Assembly (NCBI RefSeq): GCF_013376105.1
Contig: NZ_JAAMFM010000006.1
Coordinates: 102,819 to 166,818, forward strand
Reading direction: 5' to 3'
Source: Arthrobacter wenxiniae
GTDB taxonomy: Bacteria; Actinomycetota; Actinomycetes; Actinomycetales; Micrococcaceae
DNA: 64,000 bases
A program made the translations under genes and the position numbers. This document shows positions 49,106 through 56,574 of this stretch, piece by piece. The notes beneath the pieces were generated by a model. That model searched no databases, had not been told where the DNA came from, and saw only the letters and a program-made list of their open reading frames with translations. The stretch's first letter is position 1, and each line of letters begins with the position of its first letter.

Positions 49106-50025
49106 GGGGCGGGGTGCCTTTCCAGGAAGGAGTCGATGGCCTGGGCCGCCGGCAGCGGCGTTTCGTAATGGATCAGGTGGCCCACGTCGCCGATGACCAC
49201 CAGCTCGCCGTCGGGCAGCAGGTTCACCAGCTTGTGTTGGTTCGGCAGCGTGGCGATCTCGTCCAGGGCCCCGGCAACGAGGAGCACGGGCAGGGTGAGC
49301 CTGTCCGCCACCTGCCGCACGGTGCCGCTGACGGAGGCACGGAACGATTCCAGCAGCATGTCCCGGTTCGCGAAGTCGCTGAAGTAGGCGTGGTGCTGGC
49401 CGTGGATGAACGCCAGCAGCGCCTTGTCACGGGTCTTGGCCATGGCCATGCTCATGGCGTGGACTATGAGCCAGTTGCGCAGCAGGGCGTTTCCCAGCGG
49501 TGCCGGGAGTTTCGCCGCGGCCCAGTAGTAGAAGACGGCGAGCTTCGTCATCACGCCGCTGGGACCCTCAAGGGCCGGCGCGGCGATCGGGTTGACCAGG
49601 ACCAGGGGGTGGACCCGGCCGGGGTGCGACGCCGTGAAGTGGCTGGCCACGATCGAGCCGAAGGAATGCCCCAGCAGCACGGTGCCGGCGCCCAGCGCCA
49701 GCGCGTCCAGGAAGCCGGCCAGGAACTCTCCATAGCCGTCCACACTGTGTTCGGTGTGGTCGAACGCGGGCGAGGCCCCAAAGCCGGGCAGGTCGGGCAT
49801 GATGATCCGGTGGTCGGGCAGCAGCTCCACCACGCGCTCCAGCCCGTGGTGGTCGCCGCGGAAGCCGTGCACCATGACGATGGTGCGGGTGGCGGGCGTC
49901 CACTCGACGGGCGCGTAGTCCCAGTAGTGCACCCCGGTCCCGGCCACCTCCACCACGTGGCCGGTGGCCCGCCCGGACAGGTCAACAGCGATGGGCGCGG
50001 TGCCCGGCGTCGTACTTTTCTTCAC
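49102..50025 (-). CDS. Alpha/beta hydrolase
   Basis: A 307-residue serine hydrolase. The oxyanion-side MVHGFRGDHHGLERVVELLP (about 52-71), the nucleophile elbow VLLGHSFGSIV (GHSFG, about 116-126), the acid in VAGALDEIATLP and the catalytic His in VIGDVGHLIHYETP complete the triad. The N-terminus lacks a signal peptide, so it is cytoplasmic. It is translationally coupled to the downstream glycosyltransferase gene, which suggests a shared pathway, but the substrate (ester, lipid or glycoside) cannot be told from sequence. Confidence 0.88.
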   Translation of the reverse strand: MKKSTTPGTAPIAVDLSGRATGHVVEVAGTGVHYWDYAPVEWTPATRTIVMVHGFRGDHHGLERVVELLPDHRIIMPDLPGFGASPAFDHTEHSVDGYGEFLAGFLDALALGAGTVLLGHSFGSIVASHFTASHPGRVHPLVLVNPIAAPALEGPSGVMTKLAVFYYWAAAKLPAPLGNALLRNWLIVHAMSMAMAKTRDKALLAFIHGQHHAYFSDFANRDMLLESFRASVSGTVRQVADRLTLPVLLVAGALDEIATLPNQHKLVNLLPDGELVVIGDVGHLIHYETPLPAAQAIDSFLERHPAP

Positions 50026-50044
50026 GTTCTCCCTCCCCGGCCGT

Positions 50045-50878
50045 CTAGTTCACGTTGTTGGGGTTGGAACCGGAACGGCGGCCACTGTCCATGGCGGCGA
50101 CCGCGGCCATGTCCGTGTCGCTGAGGCTGAAGCCAAAGACATCCAGGTTGGCGGCGATCCGCCCGGGGTTCGAGGCCTTGGGGATCACGAGATGGCCGGA
50201 CTGCACATGCCAGCGCAGCACCACCTGCGCCACGGACCTCCCCCGCGCAGCGGCCAGGGCAGCCAGGGCGGGGTCGTCCAGGAGCTGGCCTCGGGCCAGC
50301 GGGCTCCACGCCTGGGTGGCGATCCCCAGTTCGGCATGGAGGGCGCGCAGCTCACGCTGCTGCAGCCAGGGGTGAAGCTCAACCTGGTTGACGGCCGGGA
50401 CCACCTCGGTGGCATCCAGGAGCCGGCGCAGGTGCTCCGGCTCAAAGTTGCTGACCCCAATGGCCCGCACGCGGCCCTCGTGGTACAGGGATTCCAGCGC
50501 CTTGTATGTGGGGATGAACAGGTCCTGGTCCGGGCAGGGCCAATGGATGAGGAACATGTCGAGGTAGTCCAGCTTGAGCCGGTCCATGGTCTCGTCGAAG
50601 GCGGCCAGGGTGGAGTCGTAGCCGTGGCGGTCGTTCCACACCTTGGACGTGACGAAAAGCTCCTCGCGCGGCATCCCGGCGGCGACTGCTGCGTTGACCG
50701 CCTGCCCCACGCCTTCCTCGTTGCCGTAGAGGGCGGCGGTGTCCACTGTCCGGTACCCGGCGTCGAGGGCGGTGGAGACCAGCGCGGCGCAGTCGGCGGC
50801 CGGGACCTTGTAGACGCCGTAACCGAGAGCGTCGATCAGGACGCCGTTGTTAAGGGGGACTTTGGGAGCAAGGTGCAT
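50045..50878 (-). CDS. Aldo/keto reductase
   Basis: A 277-residue NADPH-dependent TIM-barrel reductase, closest in look to 2,5-diketo-D-gluconate reductase-type enzymes. The catalytic tetrad is visible: Asp and Tyr in GYRTVDTAALYGNEEGVGQA (about 38-57), Lys in LFVTSKVWNDRHGY and His in DMFLIHWPCPDQDL. The cofactor-binding part is near VIPKASNPGRIAANLDVFGF. ATG 50878 starts the conserved VPLNNGVLIDALGYGVYKV region; the longer frame to 50935 lacks a better start. It lies 19 bp upstream of the hydrolase gene on the same strand and may be co-transcribed. Confidence 0.9.
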   Translation of the reverse strand: MHLAPKVPLNNGVLIDALGYGVYKVPAADCAALVSTALDAGYRTVDTAALYGNEEGVGQAVNAAVAAGMPREELFVTSKVWNDRHGYDSTLAAFDETMDRLKLDYLDMFLIHWPCPDQDLFIPTYKALESLYHEGRVRAIGVSNFEPEHLRRLLDATEVVPAVNQVELHPWLQQRELRALHAELGIATQAWSPLARGQLLDDPALAALAAARGRSVAQVVLRWHVQSGHLVIPKASNPGRIAANLDVFGFSLSDTDMAAVAAMDSGRRSGSNPNNVN

Positions 50879-50966
50879 GACTACGACTCTACCGATTAAT
50901 GCGTGCGCGGCGTTCGCGGCACGGCCCCGCCGCATGGTCCCCCGGCACGGCCCCGCGGCACGCGCC

Positions 50967-51977
50967 TCAGAGCCCGTCCAGGCTGTTCAGGAAGCCGAAG
51001 ATCGGGTCGCTGGAATGGGCATCGGCCTCCACGAGCTCCCTCGCGGTGCCCTCATCCAGGATCAGGTCGGTGGCCAGCCCGGCGGCGAGCGCGCCCCGCA
51101 GGCCCTTGATCTTCTTGGCGCCTGACACCACACAAATACGACGCCGGACCCTCCTGAGGCTGTCCAGGCTGGGTCCGCTGGAGCGGTCGTTGAGCACGAT
51201 CCCGGTGTCGCTGCCGTCGTCGCGGAAGAAGACCGTGGCCACGTCGCCGGCCACGCCGCTGGCCTCGAGCTCATCCAGGTCGGTGGAGTCCAGGTAGCCG
51301 CCGGCGTAGACGTGGCTGGGGACGTCGGCGTTCATGGAGCCCACGCCGAAGATGGCGATGGTCATGCGTTCCTGCAGGTCCAGGATGCGCCGGACGCTGC
51401 GCTCCTCCCACATCAGCCGTTTGGTCTCGGCGTGGTCAAAGAACGCGGGGACGGGAAATTGCTCCACCTTGGCGCCGTAGGCGCTGCCGAAGCGCCGGAT
51501 GATTTCAGAGGCATAGGTGATGCCCGTGGTCTGGGTGTTGCCCGCCCCGTTGAGCTGGACGATCGTGGTGCCGTGCGTGGTCTTGCGCGTCAGGTGCCGG
51601 CTGACCGCACTCAGGGTGGAGCCCCAGGCCACGCCAATGACGGCGTTCGAGTCCACCAGCGGGGTGATGGTGCGGGCGGCCTGCATGCTGACCCGGTCCA
51701 GGACGTCCATTTCATCCAGGGTGTCGGACACCGGCACCACGTGGACCTCCACCTGGTACCGCTTGCGGATGGCGCGCTCCAGCTCCGGGGCGCGGTCGGC
51801 CGGGGTCTTGACCTGGATCTGCACCAGGCCCGTTTCGCGGGCGGCGGAAAGCAGCCGGGACACCGTGGAGCGGGAGGTGCGCAGCTCCCTGGCAATCGCG
51901 TCCATCGTCTGGTCCTGCAAATAGTACATTTGTGCAGCCCGCAGGGCGTCGGACTGCTTTGTTCGCTTGTTCGCCAT
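50967..51977 (-). CDS. SorC-type sugar-binding transcriptional regulator, probable glycerol regulator
   Basis: A 336-residue regulator. The N-terminal helix-turn-helix is QTMDAIARELRTSRSTVSRL then LSAARETGLVQIQV (about 23-56). A SorC/DeoR-type sugar-phosphate-binding domain follows: SNAVIGVAWGSTLSAVSRHL (about 129-148), VQLNGAGNTQTTGITYASEI, IAIFGVGSMNADVPSHVYAG, GDVATVFFRDDG and the C-terminal LATDLILDEGTARELV. It is divergent from glpD, so it probably controls glpDFK in response to glycerol 3-phosphate or a related phosphate. A palindrome overlapping its own start region suggests autoregulation. The effector is an inference from context. Confidence 0.85.
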   Translation of the reverse strand: MANKRTKQSDALRAAQMYYLQDQTMDAIARELRTSRSTVSRLLSAARETGLVQIQVKTPADRAPELERAIRKRYQVEVHVVPVSDTLDEMDVLDRVSMQAARTITPLVDSNAVIGVAWGSTLSAVSRHLTRKTTHGTTIVQLNGAGNTQTTGITYASEIIRRFGSAYGAKVEQFPVPAFFDHAETKRLMWEERSVRRILDLQERMTIAIFGVGSMNADVPSHVYAGGYLDSTDLDELEASGVAGDVATVFFRDDGSDTGIVLNDRSSGPSLDSLRRVRRRICVVSGAKKIKGLRGALAAGLATDLILDEGTARELVEADAHSSDPIFGFLNSLDGL

Positions 51978-51994
51978 TGCCGCGGCAGCCTTTC

Positions 51995-52011
51995 TGCACG
52001 TTTGTGCAAAC
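51995..52011. promoter_or_regulatory. Candidate operator for the glycerol regulator
   Basis: TGCACGTTTGTGCA is a perfect TGCAC-N4-GTGCA inverted repeat, and GTTTGTGCAAAC overlaps it as a second palindrome. On the - strand, TATAAT (52018-52023) is a consensus -10 box whose transcription start would fall at about 52011, so a bound repressor would cover the regulator's start site. A half-site TTTGCAAA lies at 52080-52087, near the glpD start. Confidence 0.6.
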
Positions 52012-52097
52012 AGGTTGATTATATTTTTCAGCTCATCCAAGAATAGGGGGAACCGGCGCCCCGTGCGCAACAACACAGCTTTGCAAATGAGGTCACC

Positions 52098-53882
52098 GTG
52101 AGATTCCCCGGCACTGCCGCCCAGAACGCCAACGACGCCGGGGCGGCCCCGCGGCCCCACGTGGAGGCCCTGCGCGGCAGGCCCCACGCCCAGGTCCTGG
52201 TCATCGGCGGCGGGATCAACGGCGTCGGCACGTTCCGCGACCTCGCCCTGCAGGGCATTGACGTGGCACTCGTGGAGCGCGGGGACTACTGCCAAGGCGC
52301 CTCCGGGGCCTCCTCCCACATGATCCACGGCGGCATCCGTTACCTGGAGAACGGCGAATTCCGGCTGGTGCGCGAATCCGTGGTGGAGCGCAACCGCCTC
52401 CTGAAGATCGCGCCCCACTATGTGAAGCCGCTGCAGACCACCATCCCGATCTTCAGCACCTTTTCCGGCATCCTGGCCGCTCCCATGCGCTTCCTGACGC
52501 ACAGGCAGGGCAAGCCCCGGGAACGGGGGGCCTTCCTGATCAAGGCCGGGCTGACCATGTACGACTTCTTCTCCCGCGACGGCGGCAGCGTCCCGCGGCA
52601 CCAGTTCAAGGGACGTGCCAGGGCGCTGGCCGAGCTGCCTGCCCTGCACCCCGGCATCAAGTACGCCGCCAGCTACTACGACGCCTCCGTGCACAACCCC
52701 GAGCGCCTGACCCTGGATGTCCTCCAAGACGGCGAAAAGGCAGGCCAGGCAGGGGCTGGCCGAACCGCGGACGAAACCTCCCGCGCCCGGGCCACGAACT
52801 ACCTGGCGGCCACCGCCATCACCGGTCAGGGCGTGCAGCTGACCGACCAGCTCACCGGCGAGGCGTTCACGTTCACGGCGGACGTGATTGTCAACACCAC
52901 CGGCGCCTGGGTCGACGACACCAACGCCGCGCTGGGATCCGCCACGGCGTTCATGGGCGGGACCAAGGGTTCACACATTGTGCTGGACCACCCCGAGCTG
53001 CTGGCGGCATGCGGCGGGCGCGAAATCTTCTTCGAGCACACCGACGGCCGGATCGTGCTGATCTACCCCATGGGGGACCGCGTGCTGGTCGGCACCACGG
53101 ACATTGATGCGGACATGTCGCAGGACGCCGTGTGCACGGACAGTGAAATCGACTACTTCTTCGAGCTGATCGGCCACGTCTTCCCGGCCATCAGTGTCAC
53201 CCGCAACGAGATTGTGTACAGTTTCTCCGGCGTGCGCCCCCTGCCCCGGCACGACGAAACCGCGCCCGGCTTCGTCTCCCGCGACTATCGGATCGAGCGC
53301 GCGGACCGCGCCGTGGCGGGTGCCACGGTCCCCGTCCTGAGTCTGGTTGGCGGCAAGTGGACCACCTTCCGCGCACTCTCGGAGCACCTGGCCAATGACG
53401 TCCTGGCCGCGCTGGGCGCGGAACGGAAAACCTCGACGTCGAAGCTCGCCATCGGCGGCGGCGCCGGCTTCCCCGCCACGGATGCGGCCGTGGAGTCCTG
53501 GATTGCCGCCCACGCGCGCGGCCCCGTCGACGCGGCCCGGGCCGGCGTCCTGTTCACCCGTTACGGCACGCGGGCCGGCCTGGTGCTGGACTACCTCGCC
53601 GCCGGGGACGATGACGCGTTTGAGTCAACGCATGAGCTCAGCCGGCGTGAGGTCGAATTCATGGTGGAGCACGAACAGATCGGCCACCTCGTCGACGTGA
53701 TGATCCGGCGCACCTCCCTGGCCTTCCGCGGACTGGTCACGGCCGAGCTGCTGGCCGAAACCGCCAACGCCCTTGCGGGTCCGCTGGGCTGGTCGAAGGC
53801 GCGCTGCCAGGACGAGATCCACCATGCCGAGGACGTCCTCTCGCGGCTCCACGGCGTGCAGGTCCAAAGCTTGATCGCCTAG
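52098..53882 (+). CDS. glpD: Aerobic glycerol-3-phosphate dehydrogenase
   Basis: A 594-residue peripheral-membrane flavoenzyme oxidising glycerol 3-phosphate to dihydroxyacetone phosphate and feeding electrons to quinone. The FAD-binding dinucleotide fold is VLVIGGGINGVGTFRDLALQ (about 34-53), with GASGASSHMIHGGIRYLENG (about 70-89) also typical of GlpD. IVLIYPMGDRVLVGTTD, YSFSGVRPLPRHD and LVGGKWTTFRALSEH follow. The C-terminal domain (about 450-594) is the GlpD cap. A short variable insert (about 214-236) is Ala/Gly-rich. The GTG start follows GAGGTCACC. It is divergent from the SorC regulator and followed by glpF. Confidence 0.95.
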   Translation: MRFPGTAAQNANDAGAAPRPHVEALRGRPHAQVLVIGGGINGVGTFRDLALQGIDVALVERGDYCQGASGASSHMIHGGIRYLENGEFRLVRESVVERNRLLKIAPHYVKPLQTTIPIFSTFSGILAAPMRFLTHRQGKPRERGAFLIKAGLTMYDFFSRDGGSVPRHQFKGRARALAELPALHPGIKYAASYYDASVHNPERLTLDVLQDGEKAGQAGAGRTADETSRARATNYLAATAITGQGVQLTDQLTGEAFTFTADVIVNTTGAWVDDTNAALGSATAFMGGTKGSHIVLDHPELLAACGGREIFFEHTDGRIVLIYPMGDRVLVGTTDIDADMSQDAVCTDSEIDYFFELIGHVFPAISVTRNEIVYSFSGVRPLPRHDETAPGFVSRDYRIERADRAVAGATVPVLSLVGGKWTTFRALSEHLANDVLAALGAERKTSTSKLAIGGGAGFPATDAAVESWIAAHARGPVDAARAGVLFTRYGTRAGLVLDYLAAGDDDAFESTHELSRREVEFMVEHEQIGHLVDVMIRRTSLAFRGLVTAELLAETANALAGPLGWSKARCQDEIHHAEDVLSRLHGVQVQSLIA

Positions 53883-53962
53883 ACGCCCCAGGGGCAACGG
53901 GGCTCAAGAAACGCGGCCAAACAAGGGCCGCGGCACACAAAAAAGAATAGAAGGAGTCAAAG

Positions 53963-54703
53963 ATGTCTCTTGGAATAGTGTTCCTGTCCGAAGTGATGGG
54001 AACCATGATGCTCACCCTGCTGGGTTGCGGCGTCGTGGCCAACGTTGCCCTCAGGGGGACCAAAGGCAATGCCGGCGGATTCCTGATGGTCAACTGGGGC
54101 TGGGGCCTGGCGGTGATGGCCGGCGTGTTTGTTGCCGCCAAGTCCGGTGCCCACCTGAACCCCGCCGTGACGGTGGGGATCCTCTCCAGCGGTGCCACCG
54201 ACTACGCACCCAACGTGCCCATCAGCTTCGGCTCGACCCTGACGTACTTCGGCGGGGAAATGCTCGGCGCCTTCCTCGGCGCCGTGGTGTGCTGGCTGGC
54301 CTACAAGCAGCACTTCGACGACGAGCCCGACGGCGCCACCAAGCTCGGCGTCTTCTCCACCGGCCCCGCCAAGCGAAGCTACGGCTGGAACGTCGTTACC
54401 GAAATCATCGGCACCTTCGTGCTGGTGTTCGTCATCCTTCACTTCGGCGGCGGGGTGACGGGCCTGGGCCCGCTGCCCGTGGCCCTGCTGGTGGTTGCCA
54501 TCGGCGCCTCCCTCGGCGGGCCGACCGGCTACGCCATCAACCCCGCCCGCGACCTGGGCCCGCGCATCGCCCACGCCCTGCTGCCCATCAAGGGCAAGGG
54601 TGCCAGTGACTGGAGCTACTCCTGGGTCCCAATCGTCGGCCCGCTCGCGGGCGGTGCGCTCGGCGGGCTCATGGCACAGTGGCTGCCGCTCGTCACCAAA
54701 TAG
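53963..54703 (+). CDS. glpF: Glycerol facilitator / aquaporin family channel
   Basis: A 246-residue MIP channel with six membrane helices and both half-helix NPA motifs: HLNPAVT (66-68) and AINPARDLGPR (193-195). The Asp after the second NPA-Arg (D197) marks glycerol-conducting rather than water-only channels. It lets glycerol enter passively, to be trapped by the glpK product. An AGAAGGAG site lies 6-7 bp before the ATG. It sits between glpD and glpK, so the three genes form one glycerol-use locus. Confidence 0.94.
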   Translation: MSLGIVFLSEVMGTMMLTLLGCGVVANVALRGTKGNAGGFLMVNWGWGLAVMAGVFVAAKSGAHLNPAVTVGILSSGATDYAPNVPISFGSTLTYFGGEMLGAFLGAVVCWLAYKQHFDDEPDGATKLGVFSTGPAKRSYGWNVVTEIIGTFVLVFVILHFGGGVTGLGPLPVALLVVAIGASLGGPTGYAINPARDLGPRIAHALLPIKGKGASDWSYSWVPIVGPLAGGALGGLMAQWLPLVTK

Positions 54704-54781
54704 CGCCACGTGGTTCCGGGCGCAAGCCCTTGTTGTTATGTGACTAATGAAGTAGACCAAGTAGTAGTTGGATAGTGGGCC

Positions 54782-54801
54782 GCAGCCTGCCGGCAGGCTG
54801 C
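54782..54801. repeat. 20-bp perfect palindrome upstream of glpK
   Basis: GCAGCCTGCCGGCAGGCTGC is fully self-complementary and lies 18 bp before the glpK start, just ahead of its AAAGGAAC ribosome binding site. It could be a protein operator or, in RNA, a hairpin adjusting glpK translation. Confidence 0.8.
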
Positions 54802-54819
54802 ACAAACAAAGGAACAATG

Positions 54820-56334
54820 ATGTCTCAGTACGTAATTGCCATTGACCAAGGCACCACCAGCACCCGCGCCATCGTGTTTGACCACGACGGCAACATCGTT
54901 TCCACGGGGCAGCTTGAACACGAGCAGATCTTCCCCAAGGCCGGATGGGTGGAGCACAACGCCACCGAAATCTGGAACAACACCCGCGAGGTCATCGGCA
55001 CCGCGCTGGCCCAGGCCAACCTCACCCGGCACGACATCGTCGGCGTCGGCATCACCAACCAGCGCGAGACCGCCGTCGTCTGGGACAAGACCACCGGCGT
55101 GCCCGTCTACAACGCCATCGTCTGGCAGGACACGCGCACCCAGCCGATCGTCGATGAGCTGGCGGCCGACGGCGGCGTCGAGCGCTTCAAGCAAAAGGTG
55201 GGCCTGCCGCTGGCAACCTACTTCTCCGGCACCAAGATCAAGTGGATCCTGGACAACGTCGAAGGCGCCCGCGCCAAGGCCGAGGCCGGGGACCTGCTGT
55301 TCGGCAACACGGACAGCTGGGTCACCTGGAACCTGACCGGCGGCACGGACGGCGGTGTCCACATCACCGACGTCACCAACGCCTCCCGCACCCTGTTCAT
55401 GGACCTGGAAACCCTGGCCTGGGATGACGAAATCCTGGCCGTGTTCGGCGTGCCGAAATCCATGATGCCGCAGATCAAGTCCTCCTCGGAGGTCTACGGC
55501 ACGGTCCATGGCAGCCAGCTGCTGCGCGAAGTCCCCGTCGCCGGCATCCTGGGGGACCAGCAGGCCGCGACCTTTGGCCAGGCGGCGTTCAAGACCGGCG
55601 AAGCCAAGAACACCTACGGCACGGGCTGCTTCCTGATCTTCAACACGGGCGAGGAAATCGTCCACTCGAAGAACGGCCTGCTCACCACGCTGGGCTACAA
55701 GCTCGGCGACGCCAAGCCCCACTACGCCCTCGAGGGCTCCATCGCCGTCACCGGGTCCCTGGTCCAGTGGCTGCGCGACAACATCGGCATGATCAAGACG
55801 GCCCCCGAGGTGGAGGAGCTCGCCGCCGCGGTGGAGGACAACGGCGGCGTGTACATTGTCCCGGCATTCTCGGGCCTGTTCGCGCCGTACTGGCGTGCCG
55901 ACGCCCGCGGCGCCATCGTGGGGCTGACCCGCTTTGTGAACAAGAACCACATTGCCCGGGCCGCGCTGGAGGCCACCGCCTTCCAGACCCGGGAGGTCCT
56001 CGACGCCGTCAACGCGGACTCCGGCGTTGACCTGACGGAGCTGAAGGTGGACGGCGGCATGGTCGCCAACGACGCCCTCATGCAGTTCCAGGCCGACATC
56101 CTGGGCGTTCCGGTGATCCGCCCCAAGGTCATCGAGACGACCGCGCTGGGCGCAGCCTACGCGGCCGGCCTGGCGGTGGGATTCTGGAAGGACCTGGGCG
56201 AACTGTCCAGCAACTGGTCCGAAGACAAGCGCTGGGTGCCCGCCATGGACTCCGCGGAGCGCGACCGCCAGATGCGCCTGTGGAAGAAGGCCGTGACCAA
56301 GTCCATGGACTGGGTCGACGCGGACGTGAAGTAG
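54820..56334 (+). CDS. glpK: Glycerol kinase
   Basis: A 504-residue FGGY kinase that phosphorylates glycerol to glycerol 3-phosphate. The N-terminal phosphate loop [20 protein letters not shown] (about 4-23), [13 protein letters not shown] (substrate Arg-Glu, about 76-88), WQDTRT, and the FGGY signatures [16 protein letters not shown] (about 264-279) and [20 protein letters not shown] (about 408-427) are all present. ATG 54820 is preferred over 54817 because it leaves better spacing from AAAGGA and matches the usual [11 protein letters not shown]. It is the third gene of the glycerol locus; 116 bp separate it from glpF. Confidence 0.97.
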   Translation: MSQYVIAIDQGTTSTRAIVFDHDGNIVSTGQLEHEQIFPKAGWVEHNATEIWNNTREVIGTALAQANLTRHDIVGVGITNQRETAVVWDKTTGVPVYNAIVWQDTRTQPIVDELAADGGVERFKQKVGLPLATYFSGTKIKWILDNVEGARAKAEAGDLLFGNTDSWVTWNLTGGTDGGVHITDVTNASRTLFMDLETLAWDDEILAVFGVPKSMMPQIKSSSEVYGTVHGSQLLREVPVAGILGDQQAATFGQAAFKTGEAKNTYGTGCFLIFNTGEEIVHSKNGLLTTLGYKLGDAKPHYALEGSIAVTGSLVQWLRDNIGMIKTAPEVEELAAAVEDNGGVYIVPAFSGLFAPYWRADARGAIVGLTRFVNKNHIARAALEATAFQTREVLDAVNADSGVDLTELKVDGGMVANDALMQFQADILGVPVIRPKVIETTALGAAYAAGLAVGFWKDLGELSSNWSEDKRWVPAMDSAERDRQMRLWKKAVTKSMDWVDADVK

Positions 56335-56342
56335 CGTCCCTG

Positions 56343-56409
56343 CCCAACTGTGACGCACTTGTTGCTGAGAAGCGCACGATTTTCAGCAACAAGTGCGTCA
56401 CAGCTTGGG
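56343..56409. repeat. 26-bp-stem palindrome downstream of glpK
   Basis: A perfect 21-bp inverted repeat (arms 56348-56368 and 56383-56403; the left arm begins CTGTGACGCACTTGTT) has a 14-nt loop. It is extended by CCCAA (56343-56347) with TTGGG (56405-56409) across one bulged base. It begins 9 bp after the glpK stop. The stem is far longer than a usual terminator and there is no T-run, so it may be a REP- or MITE-like element that also stops glp transcription. Confidence 0.88.
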
Positions 56410-56443
56410 TTGAGGGGAGGGGACAGTGCGCTAAAGTAGGAAG
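56410..56443 (+). promoter_or_regulatory. Candidate promoter of the leuS leader
   Basis: TTGAGG (56410-56415) and TAAAGT (56432-56437) are 16 bp apart. The predicted transcription start (about 56444) coincides with the GTG of a nine-codon leader reading frame. Confidence 0.55.
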
Positions 56444-56470
56444 GTGCATACAAGGCTCCCCCTCAACTAG
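56444..56470 (+). CDS. Putative leuS leader peptide (leaderless, two Leu codons)
   Basis: GTG CAT ACA AGG CTC CCC CTC AAC TAG would encode MHTRLPLN. The GTG lies 7 nt after a -10 box and has no spaced ribosome binding site, so it would be translated from a leaderless mRNA. The two CTC Leu codons flank a Pro codon, and the stop codon touches the first hairpin of the attenuator upstream of leuS, the leucyl-tRNA synthetase gene. Its expression is inferred, not shown. Confidence 0.5.
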   Translation: MHTRLPLN

Positions 56471-56518
56471 CCGCAACCTGTCGTTGCGGCCGCCCCTTGC
56501 GTCAGTCGAGGGGCTTTT
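56470..56518 (+). promoter_or_regulatory. leuS leader attenuator: hairpin plus intrinsic terminator
   Basis: Hairpin one: GCCGCAAC (56470-56477), loop CTGTC, GTTGCGGC (56483-56490). Hairpin two: GCCCCT (56492-56497) with AGGGGC (56509-56514), followed by TTTT, a typical intrinsic terminator placed 60 bp before leuS. Alternative pairings exist: CCCCTC in the leader codons (56459-56464) with GAGGGG (56508-56513), and CGCAA (56472-56476) with TTGCG (56497-56501). Either would disturb the terminator. The arrangement resembles ribosome-mediated attenuation. Confidence 0.62.
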
Positions 56519-56574
56519 GTGTGTAAAGAGCTTGGCAGTGCAAGAAGCCACTGATGACTGAAAAGGCAGGGTAC

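Noticed and set aside
56410..56554. T-box leader for leuS
   Set aside because: There is no T-box antiterminator sequence (TGGNACC-type) and no specifier-loop stem; the short leader peptide with terminator fits better.
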